64,000 nucleotides of DNA, from contig NZ_JACJUK010000003.1 of assembly GCF_014235875.1 (NCBI RefSeq), positions 372,001 to 436,000 on the forward strand, read 5' to 3'. The notes under the pieces were generated by a model, which was not told the origin of the DNA, searched no databases, and was given only the letters and a program-made list of their open reading frames with translations. The DNA comes from Croceivirga lutea. GTDB lineage: Bacteria > Bacteroidota > Bacteroidia > Flavobacteriales > Flavobacteriaceae. Of the stretch, positions 53,520-63,402 are shown piece after piece. Within the stretch, counting starts at the first letter, position 1, and each line of letters starts with the position of its first letter. The position numbers and the translations under genes were made by a program.

Positions 53520-54108
53520 GTAAAACCGGATTCAATTCATCATCATTATACATTTTCATTTGACGATAAACTTTCATGTATTTTTTACCTTCTTCAATAT
53601 CTTGTAACAATTGATCAATAGCGCTAGACAAGTCAATTTTCTGTTCTTGTAAAACCGCTAGTTTTGCCGCACATTTATTCTTATGTACTTCTGAGGCATC
53701 TGGTCTTTCTACCTCTTCTTTCATATGGTAGATTTTTAAAGCCAAAATTGACAACCTATCAATAGCCCATGCCGGACTTTCTGTATTAATACTAGCATTT
53801 TTAAGCGGTTCTACCAACTGGTATTTTCTGAGAAAATAATCATCAATATATTCCACTAAATCTGTCCTGTCTTGATTACTTGCATCTATCTTTCTTTTTA
53901 AAACAAGCGCGTCTTTAGGCTGTATGTTTGGGTCTCTAATAATATCTTCATAATGCCATTGAACAGTATCTATCCAATTTTTTCGAAACAACAAACCTTC
54001 TATACTATCTTTTTTATAAGGATTTGAAAAGGGTTGATCTACAGCGTCTAACTTATGATAGATAGCTATACTTTCTTCAAAAACGGAAAAGGCGTGAGCG
54101 CTAAACAT
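53500..54108 (-). CDS. DUF4254 family protein
   Basis: A 202-aa helical soluble protein (DUF4254), repeatedly found next to a GT9 gene in Bacteroidota, as here. Its function is not known. It is rich in charged helices (for example VEYIDDYFLRKYQLVEP). The 20-base overlap with the glycosyltransferase start suggests coupled expression and a role in LPS core synthesis, by context only. Confidence 0.8.
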   Translation of the reverse strand: MFSAHAFSVFEESIAIYHKLDAVDQPFSNPYKKDSIEGLLFRKNWIDTVQWHYEDIIRDPNIQPKDALVLKRKIDASNQDRTDLVEYIDDYFLRKYQLVEPLKNASINTESPAWAIDRLSILALKIYHMKEEVERPDASEVHKNKCAAKLAVLQEQKIDLSSAIDQLLQDIEEGKKYMKVYRQMKMYNDDELNPVLRDSKER

Positions 54109-54144
54109 GCTTAATTTTTTTCAAATATACCTATAACAAAAGCC

Positions 54145-55086
54145 TTATGAAACTAGCTTCAGAATAGTTACTGTTAACGGAAGAATAATTACCAAAATCA
54201 ATAGAAATTCTTTTAACCTTGGTTTTTTAAACATTTCAAAATAGTTAGTTAGAAATAAAGCAGTTGGCGAAAATGAAAACAATATGGGCCTAATTCCTTC
54301 TTTACCCCCTAAACTTAAAAAAGTGATTACAATTGCGGTAATAAAAATGTTTGTAAATCCTCTAAGCTCTGTAATTCTTCCTTGACCTAAATTTCTAAGT
54401 CTGCTAAAAACAAGAATCAGCATTAGAGTCATAAAAAGGGCATATAGGGTTAACCTAGTATAGTCTCTGTAGTTATAATCTTCAGAAAAGTTGGCTTTTA
54501 TAACCAAATTATAATGACTACGCAGAAAATCTTGGTTTCCAGCGAGCATTAAAATTGCGTAGGTAATTAAAAGAAAGCCTCCTATTGCTGCCCAAGGCAT
54601 TAACCAATTTCTTAGCTCATTTCCACAATAAAAATATACCGCCAAATAAACTGGAAAAATAAAAAAAACTGCAAATGGCGAAAACAGACTAGCCACACAA
54701 ACCCAAATTGCAGCATTAAAAACTCTTATATTAATTTTTTTTGCTGGATTTAAATGCAGCAATTGGTATGAGGCTAACAATAAAAAAAAATTACAAATTA
54801 AAATAGAAGTATCTGTAATTACCTCTGAAAAAGCGATAACCAAAACGGAGAAAAATAACATCGGCAAAGAACTTACCTCAGAGATTTTAGTCTTTTTAGT
54901 AAGGTTATCCAATATCAAAATTTGACCAACCAAAAAAACATAACCGGTAACACCTAACAATATTTCAGAAGTGGTAGAAACGCTATTGGGTCCTAAAAAA
55001 AGCACCAAAAAATAAAATAATCCTAGAAAAAAGAAGATTACTATGTAATTTATTGGTTTAGTGTTGCCAAAAAATCTTGTTATCAC
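54145..55086 (-). CDS. DUF6427 family membrane protein
   Basis: A 313-aa polytopic membrane protein with about nine or ten helices, GTG start at 55086. The size and helix pattern resemble the flavobacterial DUF6427 family. It lies 36 bases before the DUF4254 gene on the same strand and divergently from the small DUF6341-like gene. No motif suggests activity. Confidence 0.75.
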   Translation of the reverse strand: MITRFFGNTKPINYIVIFFFLGLFYFLVLFLGPNSVSTTSEILLGVTGYVFLVGQILILDNLTKKTKISEVSSLPMLFFSVLVIAFSEVITDTSILICNFFLLLASYQLLHLNPAKKINIRVFNAAIWVCVASLFSPFAVFFIFPVYLAVYFYCGNELRNWLMPWAAIGGFLLITYAILMLAGNQDFLRSHYNLVIKANFSEDYNYRDYTRLTLYALFMTLMLILVFSRLRNLGQGRITELRGFTNIFITAIVITFLSLGGKEGIRPILFSFSPTALFLTNYFEMFKKPRLKEFLLILVIILPLTVTILKLVS

Positions 55087-55126
55087 TTATTAGTTTTACT
55101 AATTTTGTTCTTAAATATACTTACTC

Positions 55127-55348
55127 ATGAGTAAATTCTTTTACGGTATTGAAGACCTATTTGTAAATTTCTTATTTGCCCCTTATGATTTCTTTAGATT
55201 TTTAGAAAACTGGTGGGCATCAAATGCAATTAACTGGATTTTCGTAATCATTGGCTTTGTTGCTTTTGTTTTCTGGATGGGACAGTTAAAAATCTTCAAT
55301 GATAATAATGAAGAGGATAAAAGTATTACCTCTCATTCTTATTTATAA
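55127..55348 (+). CDS. DUF6341-like small membrane protein
   Basis: A 73-aa protein with a Phe/Trp-rich N-terminal half (FYGIEDLFVNFLFAPYDFFR) and one strong transmembrane segment (about 33-51), then a polar tail. I recognise it as the DUF6341 type of Flavobacteriia, function unknown. It converges on purD with a 6-base overlap and diverges from DUF6427 40 bases away. Confidence 0.7.
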   Translation: MSKFFYGIEDLFVNFLFAPYDFFRFLENWWASNAINWIFVIIGFVAFVFWMGQLKIFNDNNEEDKSITSHSYL

Positions 55349-56614
55349 ATCGAAACCAATATCTTTTCGATAGTTCATTCCTTCAAAGTTAATTTTTTGA
55401 AGGTTTTGATATGATTTTTCTAATGCTTCTTGGTGATTATTACCAAATGAAGTAAAAGCCAGTACCCTACCCCCATTAGTTTCTATGGAGTTATTATTAG
55501 TTTTGGTTCCAGCATGAAACACTAATGTTTCTTCTACAGATTCTAGACCAGTAATTACTTTTCCTTTTTCATAAGCTTCTGGGTACCCGCCAGAAACTGC
55601 AATAACCGTTGAAGCCGTTTTGGGCTCTATTTCTAAGGCAATGCTATCTAATGTGCCATTACCTACGGCTTCAAAAAGTGCTACGACATCGTTTTTGATT
55701 CTTGGAAAAACAACCTCAGTTTCTGGATCACCCATTCTAACGTTATATTCTATAACTAAAGGTTCCCCATCTACATTGATAAGACCTATAAAAATAAAAC
55801 CGTTGAATTGAATATTATCCTTTTTTAAACCTTCTATCGTAGGTTTTACAACCTTTTCTTCAATTTTATTAGCAAAGTCTTTATCTACAAAAGGAACAGG
55901 TGAAATTGCGCCCATACCACCGGTATTTAATCCCGTGTCACCTTCGCCAATACGCTTGTAATCTTTTGCAAAAGGTAGAATTTTGTATTGCTCACCATTT
56001 GTTAACACAAAACAGCTCAATTCTATACCCGACAAGAATTCTTCAACAACAACAGTTGTACTTGCTGACCCAAATTTAGAATCAACCAACATTGCTTTTA
56101 ATTCTAACTTAGCTTCTTTGAGGTCATCTAAAATTAAAACTCCTTTACCGGCAGCTAAACCATCTGCTTTTAATACATAAGGTGCTTTCATTTTATCTAA
56201 AAAGGCATAACCTTGTTCCAATTGTTCTGCTGTAAAACTTTGATATTTTGCTGTGGGAATATTATGCTTTGCCATAAATTCTTTAGCAAAATCTTTACTG
56301 CCTTCTAAAGTAGCTCCATGTTTTTTAGGACCTATTACAAGAACATGGTTTAGTTGATCATCGTTTTCGAAAAAGTCAGCAATACCCTCAACTAAAGGAA
56401 CCTCAGGACCTACGATAACCATCTTTATTTGATGTTGTAAAACCGCTTTTTTTATGGCATCAAAATCTGAAACTCCAATAGGTAAATTCGTAGCCAGTTC
56501 AGCAGTGCCTGCATTACCAGGCGCAACAAATACAGTTGTTGTTTTTGGGCTTTGTTTTATTTTCCAAGCTAGGGTATGCTCTCTTCCACCAGAGCCAATG
56601 ATAAGTATGTTCAT
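55343..56614 (-). CDS. purD: Phosphoribosylamine-glycine ligase (GAR synthetase)
   Basis: A 423-aa ATP-grasp enzyme, second step of purine synthesis (phosphoribosylamine plus glycine to GAR). The N-terminal GSGGREHTLAWKI motif, the ATP-grasp core (YVLKADGLAAGKGVLI) and the C-terminal FNVRMGDPETEVVFPR stretch are complete. It is monocistronic or co-transcribed with the UDP-xylose synthase gene 26 bases upstream on the same strand. Confidence 0.97.
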   Translation of the reverse strand: MNILIIGSGGREHTLAWKIKQSPKTTTVFVAPGNAGTAELATNLPIGVSDFDAIKKAVLQHQIKMVIVGPEVPLVEGIADFFENDDQLNHVLVIGPKKHGATLEGSKDFAKEFMAKHNIPTAKYQSFTAEQLEQGYAFLDKMKAPYVLKADGLAAGKGVLILDDLKEAKLELKAMLVDSKFGSASTTVVVEEFLSGIELSCFVLTNGEQYKILPFAKDYKRIGEGDTGLNTGGMGAISPVPFVDKDFANKIEEKVVKPTIEGLKKDNIQFNGFIFIGLINVDGEPLVIEYNVRMGDPETEVVFPRIKNDVVALFEAVGNGTLDSIALEIEPKTASTVIAVSGGYPEAYEKGKVITGLESVEETLVFHAGTKTNNNSIETNGGRVLAFTSFGNNHQEALEKSYQNLQKINFEGMNYRKDIGFDL

Positions 56615-56640
56615 GCCATAAATTTTGGCAAAAATACACT

Positions 56641-57621
56641 TTACTGCTTTGAAGAAAAATCTCTATGTTCCTTCTTTTGAAGTTCTTCTGGAGATAATGA
56701 TTTAAAATATTCAAAAACCTTTTGCAGACCATCTCTACGGTGCACCCTAGGTTCCCAATTTAAAATTTCTTTGGCTCTAGTAATATCAGGTTGTCTTTGC
56801 AGTGGATCATCTTGCGGAAGTTCTTTAAAAATAATTTTTTGATTTGTACCTGTAAGTTGAATGATTTCTTCTGCAAACTCTAAGATTGTAGTTTCATCTG
56901 GATTACCAATATTTATGGGTTCTACATAATCACTCATTAACAACCTATAAATACCCTCTATTTGATCGTCTATATACGTAAATGAACGTGTTTGAGAACC
57001 ATCACCAAATACGGTTAAATCTTCTCCTCTTAATGCTTGCCCCATAAAAGCTGGCACTACTCTACCGTCATTCAAACGCATTCTAGAGCCGTAGGTATTA
57101 AAAATACGCACAATACGAGTGTCTAAACCATGATGTCTGTGATAAGCCATGGTTATTGACTCCATAAAGCGTTTTGCTTCATCATAAACCCCTCTAGGCC
57201 CTATAGGACTAACATTACCATAATAATCTTCATTCTGTGGATGCACTAAGGGGTCACCGTAAACTTCAGAAGTTGAGGCAACTAGTATACGAGAGCCTTT
57301 TTCTTTAGCTAATCCAAGTAAATTAAGTGTTCCCAGAGATCCTACCTTAAGAGTTTCAATGGGTATTTTTAAATAATCAATAGGACTTGCAGGAGATGCA
57401 AAGTGGAGTATATAGTCGAGCTTACCTTCTAAATGTACAAAGTTTGACACATCATGATGATGAAACTCAAATCGTTCTAAAGGAAATAAATGTGCTATAT
57501 TTTTTAAATCACCTGTAATTAGATTATCCATTCCAATGACATGGTGGCCCTCTGCTATAAATCTATCACATAAGTGTGACCCTAGAAAGCCTGCAGCTCC
57601 TGTAATTAAAGTTCTTTTCAT
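56641..57621 (-). CDS. UDP-glucuronate decarboxylase (UDP-xylose synthase)
   Basis: A 326-aa short-chain dehydrogenase/reductase that converts UDP-glucuronate to UDP-xylose. The NAD-binding [10 protein letters not shown] is at 8-17, the active site has T117/S118/E119 (ASTSEVYG) with Y146-x3-K150 (VYDEAKR), and the [19 protein letters not shown] block is characteristic of UXS. It lies 3 bases after the WcaJ-like gene on the same strand. A xylose-containing polysaccharide is implied. Confidence 0.9.
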   Translation of the reverse strand: MKRTLITGAAGFLGSHLCDRFIAEGHHVIGMDNLITGDLKNIAHLFPLERFEFHHHDVSNFVHLEGKLDYILHFASPASPIDYLKIPIETLKVGSLGTLNLLGLAKEKGSRILVASTSEVYGDPLVHPQNEDYYGNVSPIGPRGVYDEAKRFMESITMAYHRHHGLDTRIVRIFNTYGSRMRLNDGRVVPAFMGQALRGEDLTVFGDGSQTRSFTYIDDQIEGIYRLLMSDYVEPINIGNPDETTILEFAEEIIQLTGTNQKIIFKELPQDDPLQRQPDITRAKEILNWEPRVHRRDGLQKVFEYFKSLSPEELQKKEHRDFSSKQ

Positions 57622-57624
57622 AAA

Positions 57625-58977
57625 TCAATACGCTTTAGACTCACCTTGAATGGCATTTATAACGGTTTGAGCAATTATTTTAATATCTAGAAAGAGTGAC
57701 CAGTTTTCAATATAAAAAACATCAAATTTTGTTCTGTTTTGAATGTCTGATGGTTGCTCAATTTCACCTCTATATCCTCTTACCTGAGCTAACCCAGTAA
57801 TACCAGGCTTAACAAAATGGCGCACCATGTATTTATCAATTTTTTCAGAAAACTGAGACGTTTGTTTTACCATATGTGGTCTGGGGCCAACGACAGACAT
57901 AGTGCCAAATAATACATTATAAAACTGAGGTAGTTCATCAATGCTTGTCTTACGAATAAATTTACCCACTTTGGTAATACGCATATCATTTTTAGTTGCC
58001 ATGATTGCATCAGCATTACTATTTGGGGCCATAGATCTAAACTTATAGCAGTAAAATTCTCTATTGTCTATTCCGTTTCGGGTTTGTCTAAAGAACACGG
58101 GGCCTTTAGATTCTAAGGTGATAATAAGTGCCAATATAGGTGTCAACCAAGATAGCAAGCCAATGATGACAATTAAAGAAAAAATAATGTCAAAACTACG
58201 TTTTGCAAATGCGTTAATAGGATTATGTAAAGGAATATCTCTTAGTGAAAGAACTGGAATATAGTCGTAGTACTCAAACTTTAATTTTTTTGCAAAAATA
58301 TTCTTGTTGTCCGGTATAAATTTTAAAGTGATAAGATTGTTATCAGCAAAGTTTACAAATTGTGTAATTTCTTCATTTTTTAACTCTGAGGTAGAACAAT
58401 ACACTTCATCAACTTTGTTGTCAATTATAAAACTAAAACAACGTTCCATTTCAAAGCCTAGAGCTTTGGGTGAAAACTGTTTTAAAAAGTTGTATCCAAA
58501 TTCGCTACGTTCTTGGAAAACCTTTATCAATTGATCCGTCTTCTTATTCTTGCCTATAACAACTACATTTCTAAGATTTCCTTTTATTCTTTGACGATAC
58601 GTCATTAAAAGAATATAATTAGCAAATTTTAAAGCAGATATAGTAACCGTTACTAATAAAAAATATTGGCCTAAGTCTAAACGACTCATACGTGGTTGCT
58701 TAAAAAAGCCAATGAAAGCGTAAAGAATTAAAAAGAAAAAAACGAATTGAGTAAATGACTTTCTAAATATTATTAAGACTTTAGAATATCGATGAATCTC
58801 GTAAAACTCGTTTTTAACAGAAAGTATTATCCAACATATTGAAATATAAACATGAAAAAGAATGGGTTCAAATAAATTTAATTCAATTACATAAGGAAAT
58901 AAATTAATAACCAAAAGGTCAATAATGTAAGAAAATGGAGTGATTAAGTTTGAATATCTGTGACGTTTAAAAAACAT
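57625..58977 (-). CDS. Undecaprenyl-phosphate sugar phosphotransferase (WcaJ-like)
   Basis: A 450-aa initiating transferase that links a sugar-1-phosphate to undecaprenyl phosphate. Four or five N-terminal helices precede a CoA-binding-like central domain and a C-terminal catalytic domain (about 258-450) with the hallmark KRSFDIIFS membrane helix, GPVFFRQTRNG, YKFRSM and SIDELPQFYNVLFG motifs. The first sugar is probably glucose or galactose, but this is not fixed by sequence. Next to UXS and GT4. Confidence 0.92.
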   Translation of the reverse strand: MFFKRHRYSNLITPFSYIIDLLVINLFPYVIELNLFEPILFHVYISICWIILSVKNEFYEIHRYSKVLIIFRKSFTQFVFFFLILYAFIGFFKQPRMSRLDLGQYFLLVTVTISALKFANYILLMTYRQRIKGNLRNVVVIGKNKKTDQLIKVFQERSEFGYNFLKQFSPKALGFEMERCFSFIIDNKVDEVYCSTSELKNEEITQFVNFADNNLITLKFIPDNKNIFAKKLKFEYYDYIPVLSLRDIPLHNPINAFAKRSFDIIFSLIVIIGLLSWLTPILALIITLESKGPVFFRQTRNGIDNREFYCYKFRSMAPNSNADAIMATKNDMRITKVGKFIRKTSIDELPQFYNVLFGTMSVVGPRPHMVKQTSQFSEKIDKYMVRHFVKPGITGLAQVRGYRGEIEQPSDIQNRTKFDVFYIENWSLFLDIKIIAQTVINAIQGESKAY

Positions 58978-58997
58978 AAATTAAGTCTACGCTTTTC

Positions 58998-60092
58998 TTA
59001 TTTTGATTCTTCTAAACACTTAGATAAGTAATGCTCGTATTCCTTATTAATATGATTCCAAGAATATAGTGAAGCAACTTTATCTCTATTTGCATTAGTA
59101 AACACAAGATATTCTTTTTTACTCAGTTCTAACACGTTGCTCACATCATTAGCGTCTTTAAAATATAAAGCATCTTCACCCAAAATACTTTTATTAAACA
59201 CATTATCATTAGCAATAATAAAAGCGTTAGAGGCCATTGCTTCTAAAAGCGAAGGGTTAGTGCCTCCTACTGAATGTCCATGAAAATATAAATTGGAATA
59301 GTATCGAAGATTATCCAAATGATTTTGGTTATAGATACCTCCTAAAAACTTAATTCTATCAACCTTTTTAAATTTTTGTTTTAAAAATTCACCAAACTTT
59401 GTTTCGTGTTTACCTATAACTATAAAAGGTTTACCATTCTCAGAAGAAGCTACACCATCTAAAATTACTTCAATATTATTTTCTGGTTCCAGCCGTGCTA
59501 TTAACATGTTGTATTCATATTCTCTCAAATCATATTCTCTAAGCACATTTTTATCAGGATTATTAAAAAGATTAGCCCCGTAGGCAATATATTTAGAATC
59601 CCAACCGTATTTTTCTTTTATATAATCTTGAATACCTATAGAGTCTGAAACCAAAAAATCACTACTATTAACGGCAAGTTTTTCTGCAACTTTTAAAAAC
59701 TTCTGAACTGGTTTCGAGTATTTGGACCTTTTCCATTCTAGGCCATCCATGTTAGTAACTATTACACTTTGTTTAGGTAAAAATTTTCCCCAGATTGAAC
59801 TGCTAGTATATCCTAATTGTAGAATTACATCAAAACCCTGACTTCTGGCGTCTTTAATACAATTAAAGTCATATAGAAATTGACCAAAAGTGCCTATGCT
59901 TTCTTCAGGATCTTTTTGGTGAATTATATGCACCCCTTCAAAAACCTTTTCTTGATAAGGATGTGAATGCGAATTATAAACATAAACTTGATGACCACAT
60001 TTAGCCATGTGTACTGAAAAATATTCGGCAAACTGTTCAAAGCCCCCATGAAAATTGGGTATACCTCTTGTTCCAAGTATAGCTAATTTCAT
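58998..60092 (-). CDS. Glycosyltransferase family 4, DUF1972-type
   Basis: A 364-aa GT-B glycosyltransferase. The N-terminal DUF1972 domain (LAILGTRGIPNFHGGFEQFA) and the C-terminal nucleotide-sugar site (GHSVGGTNPSLLEAMASN, E-x7-E pattern) fit the rhamnosyl/galactosyl-transferases of this group. It may add the second sugar to the unit started by the WcaJ-like enzyme. It lies 20 bases upstream of that gene on the same strand. Confidence 0.88.
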   Translation of the reverse strand: MKLAILGTRGIPNFHGGFEQFAEYFSVHMAKCGHQVYVYNSHSHPYQEKVFEGVHIIHQKDPEESIGTFGQFLYDFNCIKDARSQGFDVILQLGYTSSSIWGKFLPKQSVIVTNMDGLEWKRSKYSKPVQKFLKVAEKLAVNSSDFLVSDSIGIQDYIKEKYGWDSKYIAYGANLFNNPDKNVLREYDLREYEYNMLIARLEPENNIEVILDGVASSENGKPFIVIGKHETKFGEFLKQKFKKVDRIKFLGGIYNQNHLDNLRYYSNLYFHGHSVGGTNPSLLEAMASNAFIIANDNVFNKSILGEDALYFKDANDVSNVLELSKKEYLVFTNANRDKVASLYSWNHINKEYEHYLSKCLEESK

Positions 60093-60173
60093 TATTTGAT
60101 TAATGATTATATATCAAAACTTTTCTAATGGGCACAAATATGAGTATAATTAAGAGAACCAAGATTTATTTAG

Positions 60174-61364
60174 CTAATTGTTTTTAGCTATTACTTGTTT
60201 GGCTATTGCTGTATTCCAGAATAAGCTTGCGAATAATGCAAAATAAATTATACCCCACTGCCTAGTTAAAATGGACTCTGTTATAAATGCAAATAATATC
60301 ATCAACAGCCAGAAAAAGCCCAAAAACTCCCTCCTTTTTAGAAAAACATATCCCAATTGAGTTACTAATACAACAAATAAAAATAGACCTACCAGTCCAT
60401 ATTCAATCAAAAAAGCCAAAAATTGATTGTGAGCGTGGTAATCATATTTAACAGGTGTTTTTAGGTTTCGCTTTTTAAATTCGTTAACTAGTAAAACACG
60501 CCCCTGATGTTTACCAGAACCAAATACTAAATTGTTATTAGAGGCTTCTACAGCGCTAGCCCAAATATTATAACGTAAGCTAGTTCCCGAGAAAAAATTA
60601 CCCTTTTTAGTAGCCCTAGTTATTCTATTTTTTACAACTGGTGTTTGTATGGCTATTGCAAAAGTTGCTACTACCATAACCAAAAAACCAGCAACTATTT
60701 TTTTTGAGAATTGATTGTTTACCAACAGATAAATCGGAATTAAGACTAATGCCGTGATTATGGCATTTCGAGCTGAAAGTAAAAATAGGTTTGCTAATAA
60801 AAACCCAAAGATTAACCAATAATACTTCTTGGTTTTTAATCTATCAACGATTAATAGTAACGCAAACACATAAAAAAGTGCTAAATAGATAGGTTGTAAG
60901 CTAAAAGGTTCGGCTAAAAAATTATACGTAAAGTACCATAGATTTACTTTTTCTGGTAGTATAGCCCCTCTATAAATAGCAAATGCACCATTTACAAAAG
61001 CACTTAGCAACGCAGAAAAAATGTATGCTGTTGCAATATTTCTTTTAAGCTCTGAAGAAACATTAAGTAAGCAAAAAAATAAAGGAAACACTAAAAAAGG
61101 TAGGTATTTTAATCCAACATTCTTCAGATTTTCAAAACCAAAAAATGATTCTCTTATTAATATATATCCAAAAAAGAGCAATAGTAATATTAGAAGATTC
61201 GAGAGGCTTACTCTTAGATTTTTCTTTTTAATCGCGTTTCCGAACATTAAAAACATACATAGCGTAACCAATACAAATGAAATAGATGAAATTGCTATTC
61301 CAAAGAAAAATGAGGCAATTGCAATTAATATAACAGCATTAGCATAATTAGAAATTTGCTTCAT
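60174..61364 (-). CDS. O-antigen ligase/polymerase family membrane protein (first paralogue)
   Basis: A 396-aa protein with about twelve helices and a large loop near residues 230-320 that holds the Wzy_C-type conserved stretch (YHAHNQFLAFLIEYGLVG). The family includes WaaL ligases and Wzy polymerases and their roles cannot be told from sequence. It overlaps the second paralogue by 17 bases. Confidence 0.85.
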   Translation of the reverse strand: MKQISNYANAVILIAIASFFFGIAISSISFVLVTLCMFLMFGNAIKKKNLRVSLSNLLILLLLFFGYILIRESFFGFENLKNVGLKYLPFLVFPLFFCLLNVSSELKRNIATAYIFSALLSAFVNGAFAIYRGAILPEKVNLWYFTYNFLAEPFSLQPIYLALFYVFALLLIVDRLKTKKYYWLIFGFLLANLFLLSARNAIITALVLIPIYLLVNNQFSKKIVAGFLVMVVATFAIAIQTPVVKNRITRATKKGNFFSGTSLRYNIWASAVEASNNNLVFGSGKHQGRVLLVNEFKKRNLKTPVKYDYHAHNQFLAFLIEYGLVGLFLFVVLVTQLGYVFLKRREFLGFFWLLMILFAFITESILTRQWGIIYFALFASLFWNTAIAKQVIAKNN

Positions 61365-62820
61365 TTTGGACTTTAGATAAGTTTAGTAAACAACAAGATG
61401 AAAATACTAAAACCGCAGCAATTTGGTGTTTAAAAAACCCTGCGTTAGACCAAGCAGCTATTCCCATGGCAAAGTTTATGACAAAAAGAAAGTGTATTGG
61501 TTCTAATTTACCCTTGATTTTATGAAAATTTTTGAAAGGGGTATAAAACACAAATAATGAGAGAAAAATAGTTAAAATAAATCCATATTGTGCTACCATG
61601 GCCAAATAATCATTATGAGAATCTAGAAGCACATTTGGAAACTTTCCTTTTGGTTTGTATTCGTTTTTTAAAAGATTCCACAACCCAGGACCAACACCAG
61701 AAATAGGATTTTTTGATGCCATTTGAATAGAAGTATCAAACAAATCTAATCTAGTTCTAAGAGAATTAGTTTCTTTAGAAATAGCAATTTGAATTTTTTC
61801 AGAAAGCAAAGTGCCTTCATAATTTATTGTTATTCTTTCTACAATTGTAGCATAAGCATACCGTTCAGGAACATAGTTTTTGTCAGACCCTAAAACATAT
61901 AGACCAACTATTATTACAACAGCAAACCCAATTTTTATAGTATTTAATATAAGTTGTTTTTTATTTGAAAATAAATAGATTAATAAGTAAGCAAGAAAAT
62001 ATAAAATTAATGCACTGCGCGTTCCTGTTTTAATAACAATAAATAAGGAAAGCAACATAACAATTAGACCTAAAGTCTTTTTTACCAAGCCAAATCGAAG
62101 TAGATAGAAAAAATAAAGTCCAATTGCTGCAGAAATATTGGCAAAAGTATTTAATGATAAACTTCCACTTAACAACCTTGGAGACTTTATCATGTAGGTG
62201 TTTACAGTAGCCTCAATTAATAGAAAGACCAAACTAAACAACAGCCCATAAATTAACTGTTTTTGATACTGTTTTAGATCAAAATAGCTTATTAGAATGA
62301 GTACTAAAATAAGGTATCTATATTGGAAAGAGTACGTTAAAATTAGGTTTGCATACCACAGATTTTCGGATTGAAAAAGATTAACTAAAATAACAAATGG
62401 AAAAAGTAGTAATAGAAATTTTAAAATGGTATTCAATCGAAAATCTTTAATCTTAAAACCATGGTTTATAGCTCCTTTTATAATTCCTAGCCAAAGATAA
62501 ATGTCAATGCGAGTGATGAACGGAAATAATACTTGTTTACGGTCTGTCAAAGAGGTTATTGGAACACTAGGAAAAATATCGTCAATAGGTGATGGAAAAG
62601 CCAATAAAACAAAAAAAAGCAGCAAAAAATAAGCCCTAGTATTAACCGTACCTATAATTAAAACCAGAATAAATAATACCAGACTAGGAATGGTTAAATT
62701 GCCAATTTCAAAGAAGAAAACATTTCCGTTTTTAGAGAAAAACAGGGTGAAAAAGTCCAGCAAATAAATACAAAACAATCCAACTATAGAAAGTATAGTT
62801 ATCGCCCTATTTTCTGTCAT
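61348..62820 (-). CDS. O-antigen ligase/polymerase family membrane protein (second paralogue)
   Basis: A 490-aa protein with about thirteen helices and the same type of loop (GVGPGLWNLLKNEYKPKG, LLDSHNDYLAMVAQYG), longer at the N-terminus than its neighbour. Two members side by side suggest that one polymerises the repeat unit and the other ligates or acts on a different chain, which is inference. It is followed on the same strand, 17 bases overlapping, by the first paralogue. Confidence 0.85.
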   Translation of the reverse strand: MTENRAITILSIVGLFCIYLLDFFTLFFSKNGNVFFFEIGNLTIPSLVLFILVLIIGTVNTRAYFLLLFFVLLAFPSPIDDIFPSVPITSLTDRKQVLFPFITRIDIYLWLGIIKGAINHGFKIKDFRLNTILKFLLLLFPFVILVNLFQSENLWYANLILTYSFQYRYLILVLILISYFDLKQYQKQLIYGLLFSLVFLLIEATVNTYMIKSPRLLSGSLSLNTFANISAAIGLYFFYLLRFGLVKKTLGLIVMLLSLFIVIKTGTRSALILYFLAYLLIYLFSNKKQLILNTIKIGFAVVIIVGLYVLGSDKNYVPERYAYATIVERITINYEGTLLSEKIQIAISKETNSLRTRLDLFDTSIQMASKNPISGVGPGLWNLLKNEYKPKGKFPNVLLDSHNDYLAMVAQYGFILTIFLSLFVFYTPFKNFHKIKGKLEPIHFLFVINFAMGIAAWSNAGFFKHQIAAVLVFSSCCLLNLSKVQNEANF

Positions 62821-62837
62821 TTATAAAGTATTGATTC

Positions 62838-63389
62838 TTAAAAAAGAATTAGCTTATTTACAAAGTAAGAAATATTATTAGAGTTCAAGTATGGGTTGTA
62901 CTTTTCATTAACCTTTTTGGTGGTAATATTTCCAAACTCAAAATCAACTATCATACCGGCGTTTGGAATAAAATATTTATTAAGTTCCTCTGTAGTAAAT
63001 TCATGAACATTGTCATTATATTGAAAAACTAGACTATTAAGTTTCATTTGACCTTGGTTTGTATTTCTACCAAAATCAATTCTTAAATGAGATGGAAAGT
63101 CTAAGATGTCAAATACAAATTCCACATCTTGAGCTTGCGCAGAGCCAACAACATTTTTAGCAATCTTAAAGTCTGAATGAAATTTCTCGTCCTTTTGCCT
63201 AAAATAAATTTCAAAGTTATCGTCCTCTGGCACTAACATGTTCATCCGAACAATTAGCCTATCTTCCAAGTCAATCTCTTCTGAAAGAGAACCAGCTTCT
63301 GTTCCATTTTCATCTTTTCTAGCGCTGTTTTTACATGCTGAAAAAATGAGCAAAGCTACTAAGCACAATTGATAGATTTTTAAATTCAT
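62838..63389 (-). CDS. Lipoprotein of unknown function in the polysaccharide locus
   Basis: A 183-aa lipoprotein starting at ATG 63389 with lipobox FSAC (C19), then an acidic Glu-rich spacer and a beta-rich domain (MLVPEDDNFEIYFRQKDEKFHSDF, VEFVFDILDFPSHLRIDFG). I know no family for it. It sits between the truncated glycosyltransferase gene and the ligase paralogues, 17 bases upstream of the latter, so it belongs to the same transcript. Confidence 0.65.
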   Translation of the reverse strand: MNLKIYQLCLVALLIFSACKNSARKDENGTEAGSLSEEIDLEDRLIVRMNMLVPEDDNFEIYFRQKDEKFHSDFKIAKNVVGSAQAQDVEFVFDILDFPSHLRIDFGRNTNQGQMKLNSLVFQYNDNVHEFTTEELNKYFIPNAGMIVDFEFGNITTKKVNEKYNPYLNSNNISYFVNKLILF

Positions 63390-63402
63390 AGCAATGGGAA
63401 TT

